A stretch of 64,000 nucleotides of DNA from NCBI GenBank assembly GCA_964035575.1, contig OZ037924.1, positions 248,001-312,000 of the forward strand, in the 5' to 3' direction. Below the pieces are notes generated by a model. That model worked only from the letters and a program-made list of their open reading frames with translations, searched no databases and had not been told where the DNA came from. The translations under genes and the position numbers were made by a program. This stretch comes from Rhynchopus sp. YZ270_cl-10. Lineage: Eukaryota; Euglenozoa; Diplonemea; Diplonemida; Diplonemidae. Shown here piece after piece: positions 19,223 to 29,439 of this stretch (position 1 is its first letter; each line of letters begins with the position of its first letter).

Positions 19223-21221
19223 GGGGAGATGGGAGATGGGGAGGGGTGTAGGGGTGGGGTAAATGGTACGTCAAAGAACCTGAGGCTCGAATGCGAAGCG
19301 AAAATGTGTACTGTACTGTACTGTATTGGATTGGTCTTTCTTTTGACACATTGTGGCGGCATGGTGCAGAGAGTTGTCAGCTCCGCTGAAGTGGTACTGC
19401 TTCAAGAATCAAAAAAGGGTACAATGGTGTGGCTGACGACCCCAAAAGCAGAAAATAGCAGCCGGTGTGCAATAAAAGCAGAGGGGAGTAGGAGGGTGAA
19501 GGGTTCTTTTGTTGCGACAGTTGACAGTGCGACATCTAAAAAGAGAAGTGCACATTGGCCTCGCGATGCATTTTTGTGGTTCTTTCTTGTAGCAGCGGCA
19601 AAGAAAGCAAGAAAGAGGGAGGGTGGGAGTGGGAGTTTGAGACACCACCGCCAAATTAGCTTTGAGGCAGAGGTTTGCGGTGTTGTCACTTTATTAAGCC
19701 AGAGAGAGGAGGCAACAGAGGAAAGTGGCAGTGAGCAAAAGACACAAAAAAAAAATCAAGCATCCCATATGTGTGCTTCAGGTGAAGTCTGATGAATTGA
19801 CACCCTTTACTCCACAGGTGGGGCGTGTCACCAATGTTTCATTCATGGTGACGACGTTCTTTTGCGCATTGCCCTGCATTTCCAAATGTATATTTTTGCC
19901 CAAAGAAAAAAAAAAAAGCGATAAAAGAAAAGTTGAAATGCGAAACCGCCTCAAATCAATACATATACTTTTAGTTAAGGAGGACAGAAAGTATCAGAGG
20001 GTGGCATATATATCGCATCCCTTTTGGGGTTTTTAGTTCAATTGTGTTGGAAAAAGCAAAACAAAACAAAAAAATTGAAAAAAAAAAATTGACAGCTGCA
20101 GATATTTCTGCAGACACAGGTGCAACACCTCTACGAGTTTAGAGAACCAGTGGAGGGCACCATGTTGACATTTCCACAAGGAATACGTAGAACCAAGTAT
20201 TTCAACATATGCCTTCAATAAATTGATAGCATAGGAGGGATCAACAAAAAATGTTGTGTACCAAAAAAAAGGGGGGCTGTACTTTGTTTGCACGGCACTG
20301 AATCGAAGGGAACCTTTTTGGAAAGATGGTGTGCCTTTGCTGGCGTACCATTTTGTCACCTTTCGTAAAAAAGCTATGGGCAAAAGGTGAAAAATTGGGC
20401 ACAAGAAAGGAGCCTTTGCGAACAGTTAGTTCTCTTTCTCCAGCGACTCATGTCCCCAATCCTTCACCATTCGGGCTTTCTCGCTTCACCACGATGTTTA
20501 CGAGAACGACAAAAATTAAAATAAAATACGACACAAAAACACAAAAAGATGCCTGCAACAAACAAACAAACGGGCTGACTGACTCAGTCAACAGCAAGGG
20601 AAGGTGCAACTATCTTTCAGAACAGACACGTCTGCTTCGTCTCTCGCTTCGACTAGTCCTGACTAGGGGACAAAAAGAAGAGCATGTGACAGAGCAAGAC
20701 ACATCCGCTATTTTGATGAGCAACAGTAACAAGTTCAAGAAATGGGGTGACCTGTACCACGTGGGTTACGGTCTGTTCTGGCGCAACGCCCAGTTTCGGC
20801 CTGGACGAAGACGGATGCAAAAAAAAGGGAAAATAATCGGAAAACTAGAGCAGGTGCAACGCTCACACAATTGAATTGCGAACATGCTTGTGAGGAACAG
20901 GGCTCACGGGCATGATTCGCAATAGACGCCATGGCGAGCGTGGGACATGATAGCTCTGTATCGGATATGGGAGAGGGGGGAGTGGAGTTGATAATGCATG
21001 GAAAGATGATGTTAAAACTTGAAAGACGGCTAGGCCCTACAGGGCACACGCGGGTTCTCGTTTCAACAGCAAGAACGAATTGGGGGGAGAACGGAAAGGA
21101 GGGGGTAAAGGAAATATGAGAAGTCGAATAACCGTGGTGGTGGTGGTGCCGCTGATGATGATGATTATGATGACGATATGATGCGACGCACCGCACACGA
21201 GTGGGTTGTGCTGTGCACCAA
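19223..21221. other. 2-kb intergenic region, no gene recognised
   Basis: Poly-A/T-rich. Contains a truncated hairpin repeat at 19931-19957 (minus: GAGGCGGTTTCGCATTTCAACTT) and an ATACTTT/AAAGTAT inverted pair at 19965-19994. Open frames here lack an ATG, a leader AG or convincing composition. Confidence 0.5.
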
Positions 21222-22877
21222 TCAGAGCACCGCAGCCTTGTCTGCAGCACGGCTCTCCTCAATGCGGCCCTGCTTCGCAAGCATGTACCACCGCGTTGCC
21301 AGTGCTGCGGTGCACATCGCCACCACGAGGGCCACACCCGCAGCCCACAGCGGCACAGTGGCACTCTGCGGCATCGCCACGTCGCTGCCGAACCCCCTGC
21401 TGCTGGCGCTCGTGTTGGTGCTGCTGCGCACACGCGTCGCCACAGATGACAGAACAGACGCACTGCGTGCAGTCGCAAACACGTTCGCAATCGGCGTCTG
21501 CGCGCACGTCTCCTCGTGGTCGCGTTCTGCCGACGTGTCCGTGTCGTGGCACGCCATGTACCCCTCCATCGCCGCCAGTGTGTCTGCGTACTCAGCCTCC
21601 CCAGACAGGTCTGTGTCCACGTTGTCCCCCTCCAGGTCGTACAGCGCACCCTCGTAGTACTTGAAGCCCCCTGCCACCACCGCACGCTCAAGGGCGTACT
21701 CCATAAACTTGGGCAGCGTCGTTGTCGGCACCGTCCCCTGCACCTCGGCAAGCCACGACACACCGTCGGTGGTGTAGCGCGACGTGAGCTCGGCAATCTC
21801 GAGGATGGTTGCAGGCGTGTCAATGTTACTGACGACGGACGCAACCGACGTGACGGTCACAGAGGGGTGCATCACAGCCTGCATGATGCGGGTGCCCGTC
21901 TCGGCGAGAGACGACTTCCCGTCGACGCCGTGGTCGAGGCAGACAATGACAACAGTCTCTTCGAGGACCTCGAGGTCCTCCAGGCCGTCAAGCATGGCAC
22001 CCAACATGTCGTCCACCCACATGCCTGCTGCGAGTGTCTCCTGCACGTCCGTGTCGTCCGACAGAGCCTCCGCAGCCGCCCACAGGTCCGTGCGCGACCG
22101 CATCGTTGTGACGGGGTCCTCGTCCAGCACACCTGCAGGCGTCTGGCGCACAGTGAAGTCAAACAGCGCCCTGTACGTCTTCGGGCTGTGCGGCCCTGTC
22201 GGTGTCATGTGCAGGAAGAACGGCTTCTCCGCCTCCACAGCGGTGGCCACTGCCGCCAGGGATGTCTCCACCAGCCACTCGTAGTTGTGCGACCACGTGT
22301 TCGTCCCATCAGTCTCGCCGGTCGGTCCCATGTTCGACACGTACGCGGAGGCCACAGTCGAGAACCCTGCGCTCTCAATCGCAGCAACAAGCGAGGAGTA
22401 GTCCTCCAGGTACGCCTCCTCGTCGTCAAGGGGGAACAGGTGCCACTTCCCGGAGTGGATCGTCTCGTACCCGTTGCGCTCCAAGGTGCTCTGCACGTTG
22501 CGGGCGTAGTCGGGCCCAATCACCTTCGTCTGCGGGACGTCGATGTAGGTGCGCCCGGTCCAGTCCGCGTCGTCCCTGTAGGACTGGCGTGCCTGGGCCA
22601 CGGCGTACGTGCCTCTGCTCGAGTAGCGTCCAGTCAGAAGCGAAAAGCGCGACGGCGCACACTTCGGGCTTGCAGTGTACGCACGCTCAAACACCGCACC
22701 GTCGTCACGCACGCGGTCGAAGCTCGGTGTCGGGATGTCCACAGCCAGCTCCGACGTCCCCTCCGGTGCCTCGCTCCACTTGAACTCAAAGTCGTCGGGC
22801 ATGAAGAGCATGATGTTCGGAGTGCCCGCCGCCACCGACAGCATGCACGCTGCCACAAGCACAGACGACACACGCAT
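21222..22877 (-). CDS. Membrane-anchored type I sulfatase
   Basis: 551 residues. Signal peptide 1-18. The formylglycine-dependent sulfatase fold is clear: metal residues in FMPDDFEF (26-33), modification motif C73-A-P-S-R followed by LLTGRY, GKWHL (143-147) and CLDHG (313-317) with K321. The Cys at 73 must be converted to formylglycine for activity. A transmembrane helix (about 507-529) and a short cytoplasmic tail at the C-terminus make it a type I membrane protein, unlike most soluble sulfatases. It probably removes sulfate from environmental or cell-surface polysaccharides. A candidate acceptor (ACCCCAG) is about 15-20 nt upstream of the ATG. Confidence 0.9.
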   Translation of the reverse strand: MRVSSVLVAACMLSVAAGTPNIMLFMPDDFEFKWSEAPEGTSELAVDIPTPSFDRVRDDGAVFERAYTASPKCAPSRFSLLTGRYSSRGTYAVAQARQSYRDDADWTGRTYIDVPQTKVIGPDYARNVQSTLERNGYETIHSGKWHLFPLDDEEAYLEDYSSLVAAIESAGFSTVASAYVSNMGPTGETDGTNTWSHNYEWLVETSLAAVATAVEAEKPFFLHMTPTGPHSPKTYRALFDFTVRQTPAGVLDEDPVTTMRSRTDLWAAAEALSDDTDVQETLAAGMWVDDMLGAMLDGLEDLEVLEETVVIVCLDHGVDGKSSLAETGTRIMQAVMHPSVTVTSVASVVSNIDTPATILEIAELTSRYTTDGVSWLAEVQGTVPTTTLPKFMEYALERAVVAGGFKYYEGALYDLEGDNVDTDLSGEAEYADTLAAMEGYMACHDTDTSAERDHEETCAQTPIANVFATARSASVLSSVATRVRSSTNTSASSRGFGSDVAMPQSATVPLWAAGVALVVAMCTAALATRWYMLAKQGRIEESRAADKAAVL

Positions 22878-23023
22878 CGTGAGTGAACAAAGACTGGGGT
22901 TGGGGTTAAGAATCTGTAGGTGTATGGGTTAGCGAGGGTTGATATTGACAAATTATTACGAAACACAACGTGAGTCATTTGTTTAGACCAAGCCTCACAG
23001 GAAAGGAACTCTATCTACACTCA

Positions 23024-23204
23024 TCATGCGCCAGGAGAATCGCGGTAGTGCACCGGCGGTTGCCATAGTGCAATCCATCTGACATTCGTGGTCAGGACGG
23101 GACCATCTTCGCCACCCTCAACGACGTAATCATTTACGTCCAAAACGCCGAGAACAGCCTCCACGGACGAGCTTCGAGTCCCGCCCGCAAGAGAATCGCT
23201 AATT
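23024..23204 (-). pseudogene. Possible orphan last exon
   Basis: After CTCCTTGCAG (AG at 23206-23205) one frame is open for 59 codons to a TGA. Its composition looks coding (VLGVLDVNDYVVEGGEDG, VRWIALWQPP). No upstream exon could be assigned, and the upstream frame does not continue through the junction convincingly. Probably a remnant of a lost gene. Confidence 0.3.
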
Positions 23205-23465
23205 CTGCAAGGAGATGAGTGTCATCAGCAATCCTTGACCACAACGAACGTCTGTCCAACGCAACGCCCATCGCACACACCGCAGGGGCGGGGTTTGCGG
23301 AATAAGATACCATTGAAGGAAAGGTAGAGAGGCGAGCAATGAGTACTCTAAAGAAGTGACGCTGATAGTGGGAAATAAAGAAAGGGGTGCAACATTCTTT
23401 TTTTAGTATCCACAAAGTACCTGTCCAAAGACTGATCCCTTTTTTGATAATCCGAAAAAAAAAAA

Positions 23466-23510
23466 GGTTTATAAGATGAACCTAAGCCTCTCGTGCTTAG
23501 TCATCTTTTA
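23466..23510 (-). repeat. Hairpin repeat, A type (A1)
   Basis: Minus strand: AAGATGACTAAGC, loop ACGAGAG, GCTTAGGTTCATCTT, then ATAAACC. Inner stem CTAAGC/GCTTAG is perfect and the outer arms pair. Flanked by poly-T and poly-A. Confidence 0.8.
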
Positions 23511-24069
23511 AAAAAAAAAAAACGACCCAAAGAGATGTGGTCAAGTAGCAACTCTGTCTCAGTTGGGGGGGCACCACAATCTGGTCCTCCTCTTCTTTCA
23601 AAAGACAGCGATGCCAAAGGGGGGGAGTCAGTGGATTATCACTTCTCCCCCTAGATAGGTGGTTTGACGTTTCTTTCGCAATTCAGAATATTATTTACTC
23701 TTTTTTTTTCTCGAAACCCCATTTTTGTTTTTTTTTGGCTGGTATAACACCCTAGGTGTGGGCTTGGGGTTTCTTCTTTATTTTTTGGTTAAAAAAAAAC
23801 GTAAAACATTTGATACATCGTTGCGTGGGGGGTGGGGTGGAATGGTGCTAAAAAAGGTGGAGAAAGAAATGATTTAAGATAAATTTCTTGAAAAGAAAGA
23901 AAAGAAAAACTTAAAAAAAAAGATGAAAAATATGCCTTCTTGTTGCAACACAACAACCAAAAGACAATATCAATAGTATTGCAAATACGCTTCTATTAGC
24001 GCACAGCATCTCTCATTCTCTCCTCTCCCCACCTCTACGTTTGCACCAAAAGAAGAGAAAAAAAAAAAA

Positions 24070-24114
24070 AGTGAAGTTGGCAGTGCAAATCTCGACGACA
24101 CAGGGCACCAGGCA
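24070..24114 (-). repeat. Hairpin repeat, degenerate B type
   Basis: Minus strand GGTGCCCTGTGTCG ... TTTGCACTGCCAACTTC. Outer arms GTGC/GCAC pair. The anchor CAACTTC is kept and the loop has diverged. Confidence 0.5.
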
Positions 24115-24207
24115 AAAGAGAAAAATAATCAATTTCATATACTTTTCATTCAAAGGAAGAGAAAGCACGCTAGTATGCTACGCCAATACGCTATCCCACT
24201 AAAAAAA

Positions 24208-24253
24208 GGTTCGGCTTGGAATACAACAGCCCGCTCGCTTGATAGTGTACCCA
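24208..24253 (-). repeat. Hairpin repeat, C type (C4)
   Basis: Plus strand tggaatacaacagcccgctc then gatagtgtaccc. Arms TACA/TGTA pair. Same layout as the C copies at 27.1, 52.0 and 62.8 kb. Confidence 0.6.
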
Positions 24254-24578
24254 AAATGAATAAAAAAGGGGGCTTGAAAGATAGAAATAATAAAATAATA
24301 TTACACTACCACGCGTACACCTCAGGAGGCTTGATGAATTTCTCACTGTGCTGAAGAACTTCATCAAGGTGAAAATGGGGTGCAAAAAATGCATTCAGGC
24401 ATGAGGATAAAGAGGGCTTGAAAGGGAGAAAAAAATATGACTTTAGAATACGAAGGTACGCAGTCCCTCTCTTGGCTGGATACCTTCGTAAAGAAAAAAG
24501 GGAACGCTGAAAGGCTAGGCATGAACGACAAAAAAAAAAGCACCGTCCACTCTAATAATCAATTTCTAAAAATAAAGT

Positions 24579-24624
24579 AAGGTTGATAGTGCAAACGCCT
24601 CTGGGACGCAGGGCACTGACACTC
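24579..24624 (-). repeat. Hairpin repeat, B type (B1)
   Basis: Minus strand AGTGCCCTGCGTC, loop CCAGA, GGCGTTTGCACT, then ATCAACCTT. Outer stem AGTGC/GCACT; inner stem GCGTC/GGCGT with G-U pairs. Confidence 0.8.
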
Positions 24625-24749
24625 CGCGGGGGGAAAAAAAATAAAGAGAAAACATTGTGGCAGAGTTCTACACCGGAACGTAATGTCCTGCCAGTAGAGA
24701 ATAGTTGAAGAGTAGAAGAGTTTTTTAATGAAAAGTTACCAAAAAGAAA

Positions 24750-24791
24750 GGTTGAAGATGAACTTAAGCTCCACTGTGCTTTAGCCACCTT
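24750..24791 (-). repeat. Hairpin repeat, A type (A2)
   Basis: Minus strand AAGGTGGCTAAAGC, loop region ACAGTGGA, GCTTAAGTTCATCTT, CAACCTT. Changes relative to A1 on both arms keep most pairs. Confidence 0.65.
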
Positions 24792-24910
24792 AAATGAGGT
24801 ACGTATTGCAGCACCCCTAAAACTCAAACAATAAAGCACTGGCACATTGCAGAAGGAAGCATCATGTGTCAGCACACTACAGCAACAACACCAAAAAAAG
24901 AACACAAATG

Positions 24911-24962
24911 GAAAGCTTTAGAAAGATGGACAAGCCTCGCGCGTTGTAAACGCGTCTTTTTT
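24911..24962 (-). repeat. Hairpin repeat, D type
   Basis: Minus strand ACAACGCGCGAGGCTTGT with ACAA/TTGT pairing around CGCGAGGC, followed by CCATCTTTCTAAAGC. Same loop and anchor, different arms. Confidence 0.55.
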
Positions 24963-24984
24963 TTTGTTATATTAATGTAACGAA

Positions 24985-25039
24985 GAGAAGTTGAAAAGTG
25001 CAAACGCCTCACCGTTCATCGGCGGACGCAGACACTGAA
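24985..25039 (-). repeat. Hairpin repeat, B type (B3)
   Basis: Nearly identical for 26 nt (CACCGTTCATCGGCGGACGC core on plus) to the hairpin embedded in the pogo-like transposons, linking a mobile-element passenger to the intergenic family. Confidence 0.7.
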
Positions 25040-25501
25040 CAACCAAAAAAACCCCTCCTCAAGGCAGTGCGGCAACTAGAGCCTTCAGGCGCTTCTACCA
25101 CGACCCCTTCTCCCCTCCCCCCCAAAACCCCCCACCCCACCCCGTACAGAATAAAACAATGAAAATGAAACAGTCAGAGTGCAGCTGAAGATAAATTGAT
25201 GGATGGATTGGGACACATACTGTGCGCCCACACTTATTCTGGGAATATACAACCCGCCACATGCCACATGCCACCTCCTCTGCAGCAAGGGTTTGTACAC
25301 CTCCCAGGAAAATACACAATACACCATAAGAAAGCTGATATGATCATCTGCCACGTCCCGCGCAAAAGGGAAGCACACCTCCCCCGCTGCAGCGTAGACC
25401 GACAGAGCCAAACATAAAACATGAAACAAAGGTATGCAGAAGATAAAGCCTCGCGTGTGCTTGGACTCATCAGTAGCCACCTTACAAAAAGGGAACGGGA
25501 A

Positions 25502-25557
25502 GAAGTTGAAAGATGAATGGGCCTCACAACGGGCCCACAGGCAGACATACACACATC
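25502..25557 (-). repeat. Hairpin repeat, E type
   Basis: Minus strand GGGCCCGTTGTGAGGCCC: stem GGGCC/GGCCC around loop CGTTGTGA, then ATTCATCTTTCAACTTC. Outer AGATG (about 25553) pairs with CATCT, as in F type. Confidence 0.65.
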
Positions 25558-25563
25558 TAAGAA

Positions 25564-25610
25564 AGGTAAAGTTGATAGTGCAAAAGCTCTGGGGACGCAG
25601 GGCACTGACA
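25564..25610 (-). repeat. Hairpin repeat, B type (B4)
   Basis: Same arms as B1 (AGTGC/GCACT), loop CCCCAGAG, ends ATCAACTTT. Confidence 0.7.
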
Positions 25611-26048
25611 AAAGAGGGGGGGAATAAAGGTTTTTTGGGAGTGGATTGGTTGCTCGAGAGCCAGGAGGTATCTTACGCTTGTTTATTTATTTTTGTTGCT
25701 ATTTTTCGTTTGCGCCGAAAAAAACCGGGCAAAAAAAAAATATCGTAAGAGAAGCCTGCAAGCCTAAGGTAGACCTAAATCAGTCACCTAAACAAAATAA
25801 CCCTGGAGACAGGTTGAAGATGGATCTGCAGCACACACACACACACACACGCCACCAAAGAAATAAGAAGGAAAAACAACATGAAATGCGCGAACGTCTG
25901 ACGCAGGCACATCAGAGCAGAGAAACGCTGTGGGCGTGTCTATTCGCCAGTGTGGGTGTGTGTGTGTGTGCTTTGAGAAGGAAAAGAACGTTGGGAGGGC
26001 GCGATGGAGGCTGTAGTGTCAGTCCGCCGCATCGCAAGAAGGCACACA

Positions 26049-26992
26049 CTAGAGCTTTGCGGTAGGCTTCAAAGGGTACGTGGTGTGGCACGTGGAGTCG
26101 TCCCGCAGGCGTGTGTGGTAGAGCAGGGGCGACGACGGGATGTGCGAGTGCGACGGGTTCTCTGTATCACGAAGCCACGCCGTCAGCACTGCCTTCACTT
26201 TGCTGAACACATCTGTTCGGGGTGGTGTGGTTTGCACTGTTTCCGCGAAATTCTTCCGAAAACTGGGGGAAAGGGGGGGAAAAAACGGCCACAAAAAACG
26301 CAATCGATCGTTTAACCTCCCATTTTTGAAGAAAAAAAGATGACAGTAAAATGTGCACCACGCCTCTTGCTTAGTTACGTTGACGAATGTGTTAAAGGAC
26401 TTCGAAGGAACAAAAAAAAATTGCACATACCATCCCGTTTTCTCAGTGTGCCTTTGTTCCAGTCGCTTACGATGATGGAGTTCTCAAAGTTGTACCTGCA
26501 CACGAAGGGGCTGTTGTCAACGAGAACGGTGCTGTCAAGACTCCGCCCGAGCTTGCTGAGGTCTTTGACGTATCCTTGACCGTCTGAGGCGTTGTGGAAC
26601 CACTTTGAATCACGCGTGATGACGTGCTTGAAGAGACGACCGCGGGTGTCGATCTTCTTCACTACCTCGTCGGCATACGATTTGATGCCTGCCGTCCAAA
26701 GCACCACTTCGAAGTTCGCTGCACAGAACCTCAAAAACTCATCCAACCCTGGCCGCAGGTACACACGCAGCAGAAAGCCGTCCGGCCACTCCAGGAAGAT
26801 GGTGCTGCCACGCCGCTCTGCAAACATGCCACCATCCTGCCTGGGGTTCACAGAGTAGTTGCTCGGCACCCGCACCGAATGCACCAAGGTCTCGTCCATG
26901 TCAAGCACCAGAGTCTTTGAAAACGCCTTATCCCGTTCCGTGCTTATCAAGAAATCATCCTTCGCCAACATCGTCTCAGGAGCAACCTCCAT
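26049..26992 (-). CDS. FCP1/SCP-like (CTD, NLI-interacting) phosphatase with one intron
   Basis: Exon 1 is 26992-26431 and ends at a GTATGT donor. The best in-frame acceptor is ACAG at 26240-26237, giving exon 2 26236-26049 (intron 194 nt, 249 residues). The HAD-type catalytic motif DMDET, preceded by LVL and followed by LVHS, is at about 32-36. Later SCP landmarks are present: LRPGLDEFL, WTAGIKSYAD, VLVDNSPF and NSIIVSDW. These enzymes dephosphorylate Ser, for example on the RNA polymerase II CTD; the substrate here is unknown. Exon 2 keeps a helix (VFSKVKAVLTAWL) where family members have their C-terminal helix. Other acceptors nearby would shift the frame, so the exon 2 start is the weak point. 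A candidate leader AG (CATTGCAG) lies 16 nt upstream of the ATG after a long pyrimidine run. Confidence 0.85.
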
Positions 26993-27511
26993 GCTAAGGC
27001 TGTGTACGCTGCAATGAGGGTGTGGAGGGGGAAGGAGGGGGGAGGGGTGGGTGGTGTAGGGAAAAAGAGGAAAATGGTTTATTTTGTTGGGGTGTGGAAT
27101 ACAAAGCCCTCATGTGACAGTGTGCCTGTAAAAAAAAAAGGGGGGGCTCTGTGTCAAAAGATATGCTGTGTGGACAAACTATCACCTTTGAAAAGGCGTG
27201 TTGTCCTTGTTCAGCCAGAAAAGAACAATGAAGGTTGGAAAAGATGAACCTAGGACACTGAATAAACTTGAAAGATGGGCAAATAGCTTGGGGGGAAGAA
27301 AAAAGGATATGCTCCGAATAAAAAACCTCGATGGATACACATCTTTACTAAACAGAAATCATTTGAAATGCTTCAAAAAAAATGCATCACAACACACTCA
27401 TATTTGCCACAGCAACCTACGGAAACGCGTTGGGGCTTTCTAACACTTTTTTTTTGGAGCAGAACAGCCAAAGCCGGTGTAAAACCACAAGATGTACCTG
27501 GCAAATTGGGT
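26993..27511. other. Intergenic with C-type and truncated hairpins
   Basis: Holds hairpin C1 (27096-27131) and two tandem truncated copies at 27228-27282 that retain only the 3' anchor (CATCTTTCAAG, CATCTTTTCCAACCTT on minus). No gene. Confidence 0.6.
27096..27131 (-). repeat. Hairpin repeat, C type (C1)
   Basis: Plus strand ggaatacaaagccctc then gacagtgtgcct. Lies just upstream of the phosphatase pyrimidine tract. Confidence 0.65.
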
Positions 27512-28849
27512 TTAAAGTTGGTCCATCTTCTTATTCTTCCCTGGGGTTCGTTTGAAGAGGTCTTCTGTGAACTGCGCTTCGATCGCCTTTTCCTCGTCTG
27601 CGATACGTCCACACTGCACTTCCAGCTGCAAGACACGCTCTTGCAGACGTGCCTTCTCCTGCGCCTCATGCACCACCCACCGCCGTCTCCTTTGCTCTGC
27701 TGCTGCAATGTGTGTCTTCAAACGCACAATCTCCTTCTCCCTCATCCGCGCACCTTCCCTCTCCCTTGCAAGACACTTCTCTGTTTTGTTGTACTTCTGC
27801 TGCAGATCGCTCACCGCTACATCACTCACACCAGACTTTGCTGGGAGGGTTCGCCTCCGCGCCACTTTCCTCTTTTTTATCGGCTTCGTTGTGGGTTCTG
27901 GTATTGGCGATGGTGGTGTTTGGGTAGGCGGTTTTACCTTTGCTGGCACAGCGGGAACGCACCCTTTTGGGTAAGACCGAAACCACCCACGCCTTGCACC
28001 TCCAGATTCAAAAGGGGACATCTGCGCTGCGGACGATGCTGTAACAAAAGCTGTCGGAGCGCTCTTATGAATTTGCGCGGTTTTTGCCATAAACGACGTC
28101 ATCACACTCTTTCCCCTCTGCAATCCGAGACTCGCATTGATCGCATCCGAAGCAGTAGAATCCTTTAAGGAAAACAGTGTAGGTATTCTGTCGATATGGC
28201 CTATCAGCGTTGTGACGACAGAGGCACCGTCGTCGTCGGAGGATTCGCTCTTCATGATGCTTTGTACGCTTCCGTTGGAAGAAAGGGGGCGGAGGACGTC
28301 TTCTTCCTTTTTTGGAACTTCTATGGAAGAATCTGAGTCGGTAGAGTAATATTGTGGGGAGGTGGGTGCGGGTCCAGTGGTGGTGGTGGTGTTGGTGGTG
28401 TTGCGGATGCCCGCAAAAATGCTCGAAATTTCACGAAAATTTGCGGGGCGAAGAATCGGGTTGTGTTTGCTGAAGTTGAGGTGCGCGACAGATCGCTCCA
28501 GCTCTGCGTTGACAGCGCAATGTGGGTCTCGTTTAAAAGGATTCGGCTCATTTGGATGTCTCCGGTGCAATGCTTCAAATAAAGGGTCTTCCGAGGAATC
28601 TGACGATGTGTGGTGCAGGCTGCCACTCTGCTCGAGGCCAACCGGCAGAACCTCCTCCTCGCTGTCAGACTGCAGGATACGAGGGTCCAGCAGAACGCGC
28701 CGCAAAATCGCGTCGCCGACCCTCTCCTTTTCTATTCGACAGTCCTGCACCGCCTCCACAGCAGCAGCCCAAGGGATGTCGGGCTTTGCATCGTGAAGCC
28801 GCCCTAACCTTCCCTGGAAAGGGGGTGGATGGGGCTGTCGGTTGAACAT
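27512..28849 (-). CDS. Coiled-coil protein of unknown function
   Basis: 445 residues. The N-terminal 300 are low-complexity and acidic/Ser-rich (SDSSEDP, SESSDDDG), probably disordered. A basic Pro-rich stretch (KVKPPTQTPPSP, KKRKVARRR) could act as a nuclear signal. The last 100 form a strong coiled coil rich in Arg/Glu. No catalytic motif. The ATG is directly preceded by pyrimidines and the first AG comes just after it, so the true start may be downstream or non-canonical. Function unknown; a cytoskeletal or nuclear scaffold is a guess. Confidence 0.6.
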   Translation of the reverse strand: MFNRQPHPPPFQGRLGRLHDAKPDIPWAAAVEAVQDCRIEKERVGDAILRRVLLDPRILQSDSEEEVLPVGLEQSGSLHHTSSDSSEDPLFEALHRRHPNEPNPFKRDPHCAVNAELERSVAHLNFSKHNPILRPANFREISSIFAGIRNTTNTTTTTGPAPTSPQYYSTDSDSSIEVPKKEEDVLRPLSSNGSVQSIMKSESSDDDGASVVTTLIGHIDRIPTLFSLKDSTASDAINASLGLQRGKSVMTSFMAKTAQIHKSAPTAFVTASSAAQMSPFESGGARRGWFRSYPKGCVPAVPAKVKPPTQTPPSPIPEPTTKPIKKRKVARRRTLPAKSGVSDVAVSDLQQKYNKTEKCLAREREGARMREKEIVRLKTHIAAAEQRRRRWVVHEAQEKARLQERVLQLEVQCGRIADEEKAIEAQFTEDLFKRTPGKNKKMDQL

Positions 28850-29439
28850 AAAATAGAAGGGAAAAAAGAAAAGTTTATAAGATGATCCTAAGCCTCTCGT
28901 TCTTAGTCACCTTAAGAAAAGAAGAGAATGATTTTTTTGGAAAATGAACCAAACGCTTGGATAGGGGGAAAGAGAAAAAGAGAGAAGAGAGAAAGAAAAA
29001 AGTGCGTCAAAAAAGAAGCCAGAAAGCAATTCGAATGGAGTCTGGCATTTGGGTGGGGTAGGGAGGGGAGGGGAGGAAATGAGCTGTGTTCCCCTCGTTT
29101 CCCCTCCTGTGAAAATGATTGTGTTTAATTGAAAAAGGGGGGGGTGGTGGATTTTACAAGGTTAAATTTGTTGTGTCGGTTATTTTTTTGCGCATCAAAA
29201 TTAACTGCGTAGGGATTCAGTTTATTTTTCAATACATTTCTCTCAACCATATTTCATTTTCCTCTTCTCTTTGTGCAAAGGGCACAACTCTCTTTAAAAA
29301 ATGCACCACTTTTAAAAAAGCTGCATCACACCCCCCCCCCCCCCCCCCCTCCCGAGGATACTCACTCCTCTACCCTCCTTTTTTCACACATTTCACTCCC
29401 CCTCTTTCCCCTCCTCCCCCTCCTTCTCCTCCTCCTCTC
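28850..29439. other. Intergenic with A-type hairpin and poly-C tract
   Basis: Holds hairpin A3 and a run of about 21 C at 29332-29350. The plus-strand C/T-rich stretch 29320-29440 reads as purine-rich on the gene strand. No gene. Confidence 0.6.
28872..28916 (-). repeat. Hairpin repeat, A type (A3)
   Basis: Minus strand AAGGTGACTAAGA, loop ACGAGAG, GCTTAGGATCATCTT, ATAAAC. It begins only about 25 nt upstream of the coiled-coil gene start. Confidence 0.8.

Larger units (their letters stand above)
22878..26048. other. 3.2-kb gene-poor region packed with hairpin repeats
   Basis: Apart from a possible orphan exon near 23.1 kb I see no gene. It contains at least ten hairpin repeats of several subfamilies (listed separately), all in the same orientation, separated by poly-A/T. 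There is a CA run at 25829-25850. Confidence 0.6.

Noticed and set aside
20033..20404. Minus-strand frame of 123 codons in the 19-21 kb gap
   Set aside because: No ATG at its start, long Phe runs from poly-A/T, and no leader AG.
25085..25611. Overlapping minus-strand frames of 125-155 codons
   Set aside because: They run through hairpin repeats, start at GTG, and the two overlapping frames look equally (un)likely.
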